Positions 11,690 through 22,944 of a stretch of 64,000 bases of DNA are shown in pieces. Under the pieces are notes generated by a model. It had not been told where the DNA came from. It did not search any database and was given only the letters and a program-made list of their open reading frames with translations. The DNA lies in NCBI GenBank assembly GCA_028671895.1, contig CM053800.1, forward strand, positions 26,061,886 through 26,125,885. Reading direction: 5' to 3'. The stretch comes from Oenanthe sinensis (taxonomy: Eukaryota > Streptophyta > Magnoliopsida > Apiales > Apiaceae). Made by a program: the position numbers and the translations under genes. Each line of letters starts with the position of its first letter. The first letter of the stretch is position 1.

Positions 11690-12590
11690 AAGTATTTAAT
11701 TTTTTTTTAGGAATTTAAATAATCAAAATAAATTGAAAATGCATTTTTGATAAATAATAATAAATTTCTCAATTTCAAATTATAAATAAAATAAAATAAT
11801 TTGAAAAGAAAGTTTTGATATAGAGATAACAAAATTTTCAAGGTATATTAAATAATCCTGAAAAAGAAATTATTTCAAATCAAAATTAATTTCCAAAGAA
11901 TTTCATAGAATTTATAATCCAAAACAGTTTCAATTATAATTAAAATAAAACAGATTGAAAATATAAGTTTGATATAAAAATAATAAATTTTCAAGTCATC
12001 TTAGATATTCTTGAAAATAAATTATTTCAACCAAAATGATTTTCCAAAAAGTTTTATGAGATTTATAATTAAAACTTCCAAGCTTAAATTATAATTAAAA
12101 TAAAACAACTCGAAAACATAATTTTGAAATAGAAATACTAAATTTTCAAAACATTTAAAATGTTCATGAAAATAAATTATTTCAATCCAAAAACATTTTC
12201 CAAAGAGTTTTATAAAATTTGTAATTAAAGTTTTATGAAAAATAAATTATTAAACCTCAAAAATAATTCTCAAAATAATTTTAAGAGTATTAAACTCAAA
12301 AGAAATTAAATTGGATTTTAAAATTAATTTTAGTTTTCAAATTAATAAAATTCTTAACTAAGAATATTAAAAATATAAAATATTTGACTCTAAAATTTAA
12401 AAGAAAATAAAATATTTTCCAAGATGTAAGATAAACTTGAAAAATAAATTATTTAAATTTAAAAATTATTTTCAAAATATTTTATATAATTAAATTCAAA
12501 TTTAATTATTAAATTAATTATTAAACTAAAAACAATTTGAGAGGAAAACAATTTTTATTTTAAATAAAAGTTAAACTATGTAGCCATGTG
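11690..12590. repeat. AT-rich imperfect tandem repeats in C
   Basis: A very AT-rich block repeats a unit with period about 153-154 bp. The landmark AAATTTTCAA occurs at about 11832, 11986 and 12139. The phrase AAATAAATTATTTCAA and TTTTCCAAAGAGTTTTAT recur in the same relative positions. Copies decay on both sides. No open frame. Confidence 0.65.
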
Positions 12591-12619
12591 TCATGTTGAA
12601 ACAGCCTTCTAAGAAAAAA

Positions 12620-14072
12620 AATTCTACATAGAAATGTTCTACATAGACTCTATCTAGAACATCAAGTAGAAATTCTACATAGAAATGTTCTACTTAGGCT
12701 CTATGTAGAACATTAAGTAGAACTTCTGACTTAGAAAATATTTCTAACTCCAGAATTTCTACTTAGGTTCTATCTAGAACATTAAGTAGAATTTCTACAT
12801 AGAAATGTTCTACTTAGGCTCTATGTAGAACATTAAGTAGAACTTCTGACTTAGAAAATATTTCTAACTCCAGAATTTCTACTTAGGTTCTATCTAGAAC
12901 ATTAAGTAGAATTTCTACATAGAAATGTTCTACTTAGGCTCTATGTAGAACATTAAGTAGAACTTCTGACTTAGAAAATATTTCTAACTCCAGAATTTCT
13001 ACTTAGGTTCTATCTAGAACATTAAGTAGAATTTCTACATAGAAATGTTCTACTTAGGCTCTATGTAGAACATTAAGTAGAACTTCTGACTTAGAAAATA
13101 TTTCTAACTCCAGAATTTCTACTTAGGTTCTATCTAGAACATTAAGTAGAATTTCTACATAGAAATGTTCTACTTAGGCTCTATGTAGAACATTAAGTAG
13201 AACTTCTGACTTAGAAAATATTTCTAACTCTAGAATTTCTACTTAGGTTCTATCTAGAACATTAAGTAGAATTTCTACATAGAAATGTTCTACTTAGGCT
13301 CTATGTAGAACATTAAGTAGAACTTCTGACTTAGAAAATATTTCTAACTCCAGAATTTCTACTTAGATTCTATCTAGAACATTAAGTAGAATTTCTACAT
13401 AGAAATGTTCTACTTAGGCTCTATGTAGAACATTAAGTAGAACTTCTGACTTAGAAAATATTTCTAACTCCAGAATTTCTACTTAGGTTCTATCTAGAAC
13501 ATTAAGTAGAATTTCTACATAGAAATGTTCTACTTAGGCTCTATGTAGAACATTAAGTAGAATTTCTACATAGAAATGTTCTACTTAGGCTCTATGTAGA
13601 ACATTAAGTAGAACTTCTGACTTAGAAAATATTTCTAACTCCAGAATTTCTACTTAGGTTCTATCTAGAACATTAAGTAGAATTTCTACATAGAAATGTT
13701 CTACTTAGGCTCTATGTAGAACATTAAGTAGAACTTCTGACTTAGAAAATATTTCTAACTCCAGAATTTCTACTTAGGTTCTATCTAGAACATTAAGTAG
13801 AATTTCTACATAGAAATGTTCTACTTAGGCTCTATGTAGAACATTAAGTAGAACTTCTGACTTAGAAAATATTTCTAACTCCAGAATTTCTACTTAGGTT
13901 CTATCTAGAACATTAAGTAGAATTTCTACATAGAAATGTTCGAGTTAGACACTATCTCGAACATCAAGTCGAATTTCTACATAGAAATATTCTACTTGGC
14001 CATCTCGAATATCTATCTCGAATATTCTACATAGGAATGTTCTACTTGGCCATCTAGAACATTTTGTACTTA
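12620..14072 (-). repeat. 120-bp hairpin minisatellite in the C leader
   Basis: Ten near-identical 120-bp units are marked by AACTTCTGACTTAG at 12721, 12841, 12961, 13081, 13201, 13321, 13441, 13612, 13732 and 13852. One extra 51-bp partial unit lies between the seventh and eighth. Divergent edge units run to about 14072. Each unit holds two 35-bp inverted repeats with 9-bp arms TTCTACTTA and TAAGTAGAA, so transcripts would fold into a string of hairpins. On the element strand the array starts about 120-230 nt after the primer-binding site, in the position of the untranslated leader where retroelement RNAs carry dimerisation and packaging signals. Confidence 0.9.
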
Positions 14073-14180
14073 GAAAAATTCCGGGCTTCAAAAAAATTCT
14101 GGATGCCCAGTGAACCAATCGTACCCTCTTTAATCTCAAAAATAAAAATAGATCCAATCGATTTGTATGTCAATCGAGTA

Positions 14181-14192
14181 GCTCTGATACCA
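14181..14192 (-). other. Primer-binding site of C
   Basis: GCTCTGATACCA on the plus strand is TGGTATCAGAGC on the element strand, complementary to the 3' end of plant initiator tRNA-Met. It lies two bases inside the 5' LTR. The exact match suggests C can still be primed. Confidence 0.9.
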
Positions 14193-14194
14193 AT

Positions 14195-15648
14195 TGTTAG
14201 GTCCTGGAGATCGTAGAGGGGGGGTGAATACGATTCCCAAATAAAAATCTGACTTTTATTTATTTTTGGGACAACATAAAAATTACTTTGGTTCAAACTC
14301 AGGTACTGTTCATCATCTTCTTCAACCTCAAGAACACCATTAAAATAACCAAGATAATGAACGGTAAATCATCCAAAACACACAACACAACAAGATCCAA
14401 GAATATAACTTTATATTCATTGAAGTGGGGTAGATGCTACAAACAAGTTCAAGAACATAAGCTCAAGAACACAACAAAGAAATGATTTTTGGCTCCTCTA
14501 AAAATATTACAAATTCTAGATCTAGGAGACAAAAATCAAACCTATCTTCTAAACAAGATTTAGCAATGTTTACAATAGAAGAATAGATGAGTTGTATGAT
14601 TAAGAAAATCATGGCCCCAAAATATATTAAAGTCTAGTTCGGCCATGGGGGAGAGAAAAATAATTTTTCTCTCTCTCCCCTTTTTAATTCTCCTGCACCC
14701 ACGCTTCTTGAAAGACAAGTATGGAAGACTTTTATTCAAAGTGAAAAAGGTTACTTTTTCACTTTTTCTCCTTTTGCTCATGTCCACCCAAATCTTATCT
14801 TCAAAGTCATGTGCCAAGCATACCTTTGGAAATATTTAATGTAAAAGTAATATTTAATAAATATATAAAATATAAATAAAGAATATCTTTATTTATAAAA
14901 TATATAAATAATTAAATAAATACTTTATTAATTAAATTAAATATTTCCATTCCACTCTTCAATTTGTGTAGACTTCATTATCCAAATACTTGGCCCCGTA
15001 TACGTGACTCCACCACGTCCAAGTATTTGGCCTTCTAATCTGTGAAGCTTTAGTAAGATCCAATCAGGTTGTGCCGTCTGTCCCTTATCCATTAGGCTGA
15101 CATTTCTCCAACACTGATTTACCACCTTTGTTGATCCTCCACATGACTCAAGAAAACCAACAACTTTAGATTGATTAAAACCATATTAACCGACGAGAGC
15201 TTGCCTCCAATGTCCTGACACTTGATGCAACGGTCTGGTTCATAAGTGACTAGTCTTGATAGGGGCTCTTGATTCCGAACATGATTCCACATTCTTCTTT
15301 GCAAACCTTACTTGTTGCTTCGATTGTAATGCACTAAAATCTTCATAGATTAAGACAATCTTCTGTAGCTTCCACATCCTTGAATAGATGTCAACATCTT
15401 TTATTCTCCACTGAGGCCTGAACATGTTAATGAACTTCTTCCAGTGGGCTTCAAGTCTGTATATGATCCTTTGATACTTTGTCTTAACTGAACTCTGTGA
15501 TCCAAGATTTCTGTGCACCTGCATATTATTACATGTCCTGTTCTATTGTTGAGTTATCATCAACCATTACATAGAGATTACATTTAGCATTTCTATTACA
15601 CATGAAAGTGCAGTGAGTTACTTCCCTTCACTCCTATCTATCCTTTCA
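14195..15648 (-). repeat. 5' LTR of element C
   Basis: Right-hand 1454-bp LTR, bounded by TGTTAGGTCCTGG and TATCCTTTCA on the plus strand and followed by the target duplication gggac. It would drive transcription leftwards into the minisatellite. Only two base differences from the 3' LTR were found. Confidence 0.92.
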
Positions 15649-17024
15649 GGGACACTTTGCTACTGATTGTAGAAAGTCCAAGCAGGAAAGAAAGAAGGAT
15701 TCATATGACGAGCTTAAACAGAAATATGAAGCTCTACTGAAGAAGCATTAGGGAAGATCATACTTAGTAGAAGGAAAAAGATGGGATGATTCTGACAATG
15801 ATGAAGAAGAAGATATGGGAAATCTTGCTCGAATAGCCTCTTCTTCCGAAGGATCAAAATCTCCACCTCGACAAGGAATTGAGGTAAACCCTAGTTGTCC
15901 TAAAATGTTTAAATTGTTAGGTGAGAATTTAACTGGTGCTAGAGATCAAATAAAAGTCTTAACTCTCAAGAAAAAGTTTTATCAGAAGAGAATTTTGAAT
16001 TGAAAAAGCTGAAACTTAAAAATAAGAAATTAACTGAAGATGTTGCATTTCAAGTTAATAGAGTCAACTGTTATGTTAAAATTGAAGCTTTTTTGAAGGA
16101 TAAAATTGAAAAAGAGAAAGTCAGGTGTCAAGCCTATAGAACTGCTTCATTTGTTATGAAAGACCTAGTTAACCAACAAGAGATTAAACGGAAAGTTGGG
16201 ATAGGTTTTGAATATAATGAATTTGTAGGAAAGGCTAGCAACATCACCCATTTTAAAGAGACTGCTATAGAGAGGGGAATTCCACATGTTATTAAGGACA
16301 CTAAGAAACCTCTTTTCATAACTCCTATTGCAGAACCAGTTCTTGATAGTTGTGTAATAGTGGATTATTAAATTAAACTTGAAGACCTTAAAGAGAAAGA
16401 GAAAGTACAGGAAAAACCTGTTAGAGACATAAAAGGAATAAATGTCCAGAAAGCTTAATATGTACCTAAAAGACCAATAGAAAATGTGAACACTGTTAGT
16501 TCATCCACTCCTGGTTTAGGTGCTAATGAGATTAAGAAAAATTATAACAAACCTAATAAGTTTGTTAATAGTAGGAATAGTAACAATAGATTCCATGCTA
16601 CCGAGAACTTTAAAAATATTAATAAAGTTGAGGTAGAAACTGTTAAGACTCCTGCTATTGTAAATAAAATGCCTACTATTGATGCATGCCATAAACCTTG
16701 TGGTGTAGATAACTGTATGCCATGTGCTTTCAATATTATGTCTGTATATTTTAAAAGCATGCATGCTATGAATGTCAATACTACACCTAGACAGCACATA
16801 AATCAAAGGCATGCTAGATCAAAGACTGTCAGTCCTCCTGTTTCACAGAAGAAGACATTTTCTCATAAGCCTGCATACAAAGGTGTTAAGGTTGTTTACA
16901 AGGAGAAATGTTCAGTCAAAGTAGTAGATGAGTTTGTTAAGTTAGGTTCTGTTATTAAACCTGACAAAGGACAGTTTTTCAAATATGCCGGACCCAATCA
17001 ATGTTGCGTTCCGAAGAAGGCCTA
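15649..17024 (+). pseudogene. gag: Element B gag, C-terminal part
   Basis: The gag frame resumes after C with HFATDCRKSK, completing the zinc knuckle begun at 2451-2481. The following region is lysine-rich (RVNCYVKIEAFLKDKIEKEK) and ends with FFKYAGPNQCCVPKKA and a TAA at 17022-17024. It is damaged: a TAG interrupts the frame near 15749, a frameshift lies near 16000, and further stops occur near 16370 and 16456. Related segments are at 31985-33417 (H) and 44675-46090 (E, minus). The remaining open pieces are 15815-16003, 16000-16371 and 16486-17025. Confidence 0.88.
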
Positions 17025-17040
17025 ACTCATTTGATGATTG

Positions 17041-20000
17041 CAGGGTGTAAAAAAGGTGAACCAGGTTATTTGGATTCTCGACAGTGGATCCTCATGACAT
17101 ATGACCGGAGATAGAGCCCTACTATCAAATGTTGTTGAGAGAGTTGGCCCAGTAGTTACCTTTTGAGATGACAGCAAGGGTATGACTAAGGGATATGGTT
17201 GTTTAGAGGCTGGAAATGTCATCATTGACAATGTATCTTTCGTGGAAGGTCTCAAACACAATCTTCTGAGTATTAGTCAGTTTTGTGACAAGGGATACAC
17301 AGTGAACTTTATGAAGGAGAGTTGTTTGATTTCTCACAAGAAGGATGAAAAGCTTACTCTTCAGGGAGTAAGGAAAGGAAACTTGTTCGTAGCCGATCTG
17401 AACTCAGGTTGCAAAGATGAAGTCAATTGTTTTTATGCTAAGGCTTCGTCAGATGAAAGTTGGCTATAGCACAAGAAGCTCTCACACCTTAATTTTTAAT
17501 CTATGAATTCTCTAGTTAAAAGAGAATTAGTGAGATGACTACCTCAATTAGAATTCACACAAGAAGGACTTTGTGAGGCATGTCAGAAAGGGAAAGCAAA
17601 GAAAACATCACATCCAAGCACTGACACATCTAGTATTTCTGAACCACTGTAATTAATTCACATGGATTTATTTGGTCCAGTTAATGTTATGTCAATATCA
17701 CATAAAAGATATGCCTTGGTGATTGTTGATGACTATTCAAAGTATACAAGGGTTTTATTCCTGCACTCAAAGGATGAAACTCCTCAAATGGTGATTGATC
17801 ATATCAAGATGATTGAGTTGGATTCGAAGCTTCCAGTTAGAGCTATAAGGTCAGACAATGGAACTGAATTCAAGAATGTAGTTCTGAATGACTTTTGTGT
17901 TGAAAAGGGAATAACAAGACAATTCTCATCACCTAGAACTCCGCAACAGAATGGAGTGGTAGAAAGGAAGAATCGTACATTAATTGAAGCTGTAAGGACT
18001 ATGTTGAATGAATCAAGGCTTCCAATGTACTTGGGGACTGAAGCTGTAAATACTGCATGTTATACCCAGAATCGGACTCTGATCAACAAGGACTTAATGA
18101 AGACACCCTACGAAATAATGGCTAATAAGAAACCAACGCTCAAGTACTTTCATGTATTTGGTGCTAAATGCTTTGTACTTAAAGATGTAGAAGAACGTAT
18201 TGGGAAGTTCGAGGCTAAAGTTCAAGAAGCTATTTTTGTTGGTTATTCCAGAAGATCTTATAGGGTATATATTATTGATCAACATCATGTCAAAGAAAGT
18301 GTCAATATAACTTTTGATGACACAAAATTCCCTGACATCCAAAATGATGATCCATCTGAAACTCTTAAGTTCAACAATATGCCAGACTCACACTCAGATG
18401 ATGAAAACGAACCTGAGGCTGCAACAGGAAACAACAATGTTAATAATGTTGATGATCCAAGTGCTAGTGGTGGAAACAGTGGAAACTCTAGAGATACCAC
18501 TAACACACAAGGAGATTCATCAAGAGATCCTAACAGCAGCTCAGGGGGAGGAGATGAAGGATCAGCAAATCAAACACAACATCACAATGAAAATCAAGGC
18601 GAATCATCAAGATCTAATCTACCAAGTCAGAGAATTTGGAGTAAAGCTCATCCTTTTGAGTTAATCATTGGTGATCCAGATGTTGGTGTTAGAACAAGAA
18701 GTGCTACACAGAATCAATGCAATTATTCTGGGTTTTTATCTGAAATAGAACCTAAGAAAATAGAAGAAGCACTGTCTGATCCTGATTGGGTGATTGCTAT
18801 GCAAGATGAAATCAATCAATTTGAATCTCAAGATGTTTGGAAACTGGTACCCAGACCAAAAGACAAGACTATAATTTGCACACGATGGGTATTCAGAAAC
18901 AAGTTGGATGAAGATGGCATTGTGATAAGGAACAAGGCTAGACTGGTTGCAAAAGTTATTCCCAAGCTGAAGGAATTGATTATGATAAAACCTACGCTCC
19001 AGTTGCAAGACTTGAGGCTATCAGGATATTTTTGGCATTCGCAGCTCACTTCAATTTTAAAGTTTATCAAATGGACGTGAAGAGTGCATTCCTGAATGGA
19101 AAGTTAGCTGAAGAGGTATATGTACAACAACCCTCAGGCTTTGAAGATCCAGATCACATGGACTTTGTATATTTTCTTTTCAAGGCTATCTATGGTCTCA
19201 AACAAGCACCCAGAACATGGTATGACACTCTTTCAGAATTTTTGCTTGAAAATGGTTTTGTTAAAGGAGTCATAGACAAAATTTATTTTATAAGAAACAC
19301 AATAATGATCTGATAATGGTACAAATATATGTTGATGACATAATATTTGGGTCTACTAATGATAACTTGTGCAAGAGATTTGCTAAGTTAATGCAGAGTA
19401 GATACGAGATGAGCTTAATGGGAGAGCTGAAATTCTTCTTTGGACTTCAAGTGAGTCAAAGAATAGATGGAATATTCATTTGTCAGTCCAAGTACCTTAA
19501 AGAACTTCTGAAGAAGTATCACATGGAAGATTCAACATCTGCAAGAACTCCCTCGTCTCCAGCTGTCAAGCTTGGAGTATGTGAAAACTCAATAAAGGTA
19601 GACATCACAAGCTACAGAGGTATGATTGGATCTCTACTTTACCTAACTGCAAGCTGACCAGATATTATGTATGTCACTTGTATATGTGCAAGGTTTCAAG
19701 CGGATCCTAGAGATATTCATGTTGTTGCTGTGAAAAGAATCTTAAGATATCTTAAGGGTACACCTAATCTTGGTATCTGGTACCCTAAAGAATCTGGTTT
19801 TAATCTAATAGGACATACAGATTCTGATTATGCAAGAAGTGTTGTTGATAGGAAGAGCACCTCAGGGAGCTGCCAATTCCTAAGAAGAAGATTGATTTCC
19901 TGGTACAGCAAGAAACAGCAAACGGTTTCCAATTCTACAGCAGAGGCTGAGTACATTGCTGCGGGAAGCTGTTGCGGTCAGATCTTATTGATAAGGAATC

Positions 20001-20278
20001 AACTCAGAGATTATGGCTTTGTGTTAAATAAAATTCCTATTTTATGTGATAACACAAGTGCCATTGCGATCTCCAACAACCCTGTACAGCACACGAGGAC
20101 AAAGTACATAGATATCAGGTATCATTTTATTCGAGAACACGTAATGAATGGTACTATGGAGTTACACTTTGTACCCACAGAAGAACAGACTGCAAATATT
20201 TTTACTAAGCCTCTTGATGAATCCACATTCACCAGGTTGAATGGTGAACTTGGGATGTTGAATAGTTCTTCATCTTAA
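17041..20278 (+). pseudogene. pol: Element B pol: protease, integrase, RT, RNase H
   Basis: Pol follows gag after a short spacer with TGCAGGG at 17039-17045. In order: protease WILDSGSS near 17070 with a stop just after it; pre-integrase with several stops at 17465-17655; integrase from about 17660 with LVIVDDYSKYTR, AIRSDNGTEFKN and GVVERKNRTLIE, carrying the D, D, E catalytic residues; a low-complexity linker rich in N, D and S (18380-18600); RT with a frameshift near 18955, YQMDVKSAFLNGKL and the catalytic YVDD at about 19328; RNase H from 19667 with TDSDYA, STAEAEYIAAGSC and DNTSAIAISNN. It ends with NIFTKPLDESTF and a TAA at 20276-20278. The stops and shifts make it non-functional. Confidence 0.92.
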
Positions 20279-20559
20279 ATCCCAGTTCACATCTGCATTA
20301 TGTTCTTAAATAAAATTTCAAGTGTTTGTTATGTGAATATTTATCATAACACTTGTGAATTTATTTTACTAAATTCTAGTTTCCGAATGTGTGTTTAGTG
20401 TACATTATTTTAATATTTTATTTGATCTATTTTGATTGTATTCTACTATATTTTAACTTTAGATTATTATCTTTAAAATTAATTTAATCAAAATTTTACA
20501 AGTTAGAATTTTGGTAAAAGTTATTTTTATTTGAAAATAATTTAATATTGAAGTATAGT

Positions 20560-20598
<39 letters not shown>

Positions 20599-21160
20599 TT
20601 AATAAATAGGTTAATAGAACTTTGTACAGTTTTATTTAATTGGTATCTATACTGTATATATATCTTTATTATTTTTGTTTTCCAACAATTGGTACATATT
20701 GTTTTTATTTTCAAACTGTTAGTATCATTATTTCTATATATATGTGTGTAAGTTTATTTTTATTTTTATTTTATAGTTATTTTTATTTTTACGAGAAATT
20801 GTTCTAAGAATCATAAGTATTAAATGTCAATATTTAAAGGACTTGTGAATTTCTTTACATTTATTTTCTCGAGCTTACATATATCACTGATAATTGTTAT
20901 GAGTATAATTGTCATATGCTTGAGTAACAATTATTAGATATAATGTATGAAGTTAAGTGCTAATTTTCATTCCTATGATGATTTTGTATTTAGCGATGAT
21001 ATTTTATCTTATTAAAATTATGAATTGAAACAATTAAATAATTATTAATTTCATAATTTTAATACGATGAGATATTATGAGCATAATTACTTGTTTTTTG
21101 AAATTATTATTAATTATCATATATTGATAATTTGTTATTGTTTCATTACAATTAATTAGC
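20279..21160 (+). other. AT-rich tail downstream of B pol
   Basis: About 880 bp without a coding frame, very AT-rich. It contains a TA dinucleotide run at 20562-20594. I find no AGGGGGAG polypurine tract and no recognisable 3' LTR start, so B either ends in an unfamiliar LTR or is truncated. Element F coding sequence begins at about 21160 on the minus strand. Confidence 0.6.
20562..20594. repeat. (TA)n microsatellite
   Basis: About 16 tandem TA dinucleotides in the AT-rich tail downstream of B pol. Confidence 0.9.
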
Positions 21161-21433
21161 ACATATGTCTGTGTGTACTAATTCTAACACTTCTGAATCC
21201 CTAACAATATTATGAAAGGGTTTCCTAGTTAGTTTAGCAGTTACACATACTTGACATTTAGATTTCTTTTCAATGGCATACTTTGGAATCAACTCTAAAT
21301 TCATCATATTCTTTAGAGCACCAAAATTTAGATGACCAAGACGTGAGTGCCATAAATCAGATGATTCAACACAATTCACAGAAGGAACTACAATATCATT
21401 AATAAAACTGCCCAAAACAGGCTCCACATTTAT
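21160..21433 (-). pseudogene. pol: Element F pre-integrase fragment
   Basis: The minus strand encodes the GAG-pre-integrase domain of a copia element: SSDLWHSRLGHLNFGALK followed by KCQVCVTAKLTRKPF and LVHTDIC, giving the HHCC zinc-binding pattern at the integrase N-terminus. At the right it runs into the E insertion at 21434. Its upstream codons continue exactly at 57271 and beyond, with the duplicated tttat between. At the left the similarity stops abruptly after LVHTDIC at about 21160, where AT-rich sequence joined to B begins. The integrase core, RT and RNase H of F are absent from the window. Confidence 0.88.
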
Positions 21434-22731
21434 TGTTGGTCCCTGATATTGTAGAAGGGGGGTTGGATACAATATCTAAAATTACTCGCGAATTCGGATT
21501 AAGAATATAAAGTTAATTTTAATCCATCATATTAATAGGTGAAATACTGTTCAAGTAGAATATTTGATTTTAACTTGAAAAGTATTACAGAATTAATATA
21601 GTGAATAGTGTTTATATCTGATAAATTGTCTAGAATGATTTTGACATGACTTGTTCGGGTTTAACAATTTATATTCCAAACTAAGCACAAAAATCTGTGA
21701 ATATTACAATGCATACAAATTTCTGAATTTGAATGTTTGAACGACCCTGGAATATGAAGCCAACACCTCATATTTATAGAGGTTGTAAAGCTTGTATGAC
21801 TCTTTCATTATGACTCTTGAAAGACAAGAAATAACCCTTGTATGACTCTTGAAAAGGCTGGGCAAGACTTATTTATGTCGGTATGACTCTTCAAAATTCG
21901 GTATGACTTATCTTAAAGTCATATTCAAATTTTCTTTTAATTAAATAAATCAGCATGACTTATTTAATAATCAGAAAATCGGTATGACTTATCTTAAAGA
22001 ACTCGGTATGACTTATTCAAACAATAAGTCGGTATGACTTATTTTTTAAGTCAAAACTCGGTATGACTTATTATTATAAGTCATAATTCGGTATGACTTA
22101 TATTATAAGTCATTTTCTTTTGTAATAAATTAATTCTACTTAATTTAATTAGTTAATTTATTAATTAAATTAAATTCAACTTGAATTAATTTAATTAGAT
22201 AAATTAAATAATAAATTAACTATCATTAGTAGAATTAAAATACTATTTTTATCACCCTTGAAGTCTTCCCGTCTTTGCTTCGTCTTCAGTCATAAAACCA
22301 CTTGAGCTAACTGAAGAATAAATATTATTATTGTTGACACACAAATGTACTGTCTGGTTCATTTGTGTCATACTAATAAATATTCTTCAATTATTAACTT
22401 TTTAAGCTGTGGCCTTCTATCCTTTCTTAGCTTTACTGTCTTTCCTCTTTTTCTGGAATCTTTGTGTAGTAGGCAATTTGAAATCTTCTGAATCTTCTGA
22501 ATTCTTATGAACTATTACTATTTATTCTTCACTGACGGTTGAACATATTAATGAACTTCTTCAGTGTTAAGTAGCAAGTTCAACTGAGTACTTCTGATTC
22601 TTTTGATTCTCTGTGACTAGTTGACTGTCTTCATCTTGATTCCTGTTTGATATTTATTATTTACCATTGTTTCTAGATTGAGTTGAGTTGTCATCTAATT
22701 ATTACAAATAGGCCTAGTCATATGCCTTTCA
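21434..22731 (-). repeat. 3' LTR of element E
   Basis: This 1298-bp LTR is bounded on the plus strand by TGTTGGTCCCTGATATTG and ATATGCCTTTCA. It contains an array of CGGTATGACTTA motifs at about 21895-22115 and a TATA-like ATAAATATGAGGTG on the element strand near 21765-21780. It is the same family as both H LTRs. Confidence 0.92.
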
Positions 22732-22742
22732 ATCTCCCCCTA
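22732..22742 (-). other. Polypurine tract of E
   Basis: ATCTCCCCCTA on the plus strand is TAGGGGGAGAT on the element strand, directly abutting the 3' LTR. It is identical to the tracts of C and H. Confidence 0.88.
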
Positions 22743-22944
22743 TTTGTTGTTAAACATTTAACACACAAATTCCTAGAGGATAACTCAACTAACAACTAAG
22801 AAAGTAAATACGACATGTAAGAACTTGTAAATAATAAACAAAAGTTATGGTTTTATATTTAACAATTTTCCAGATTCATACACAAAAGATAAGTACAAGA
22901 TAGTTGTTCCTCTAGTACTGAACAAATATAACATAGTTGCGGTT

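Larger units (their letters stand above)
2482..15648 (-). mobile_element. Element C: large non-autonomous LTR element without gag-pol
   Basis: This 13.2-kb insertion in B gag has LTRs of 1454 bp at 2482-3935 and 14195-15648 and a target duplication gggac at 2477-2481 and 15649-15653. The polypurine tract lies right of the left LTR and the primer-binding site left of the right LTR, so the element reads on the minus strand. Paired LTR bases differ only at 2586/14299 and 2990/14703 in my comparison, implying very recent insertion. The 10.26-kb interior has no recognisable gag, protease, integrase, RT or RNase H on either strand, so it fits a LARD (large retrotransposon derivative) moved in trans. 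Its interior order in the element's own direction is primer site, hairpin minisatellite, AT-rich repeats, long noncoding stretch, env-like trace, polypurine cluster, 3' LTR. Confidence 0.9.

Noticed and set aside
12620..14072. CRISPR-like regular repeats
   Set aside because: The units are contiguous 120-bp tandem copies without unique spacers, inside a plant LTR element.
18314..18664. 116-codon frame inside B pol
   Set aside because: Shifted-frame shadow of the low-complexity integrase-RT linker.
20279..21160. 3' LTR of B
   Set aside because: No polypurine tract before it, no TG start identified and no second copy in the window.
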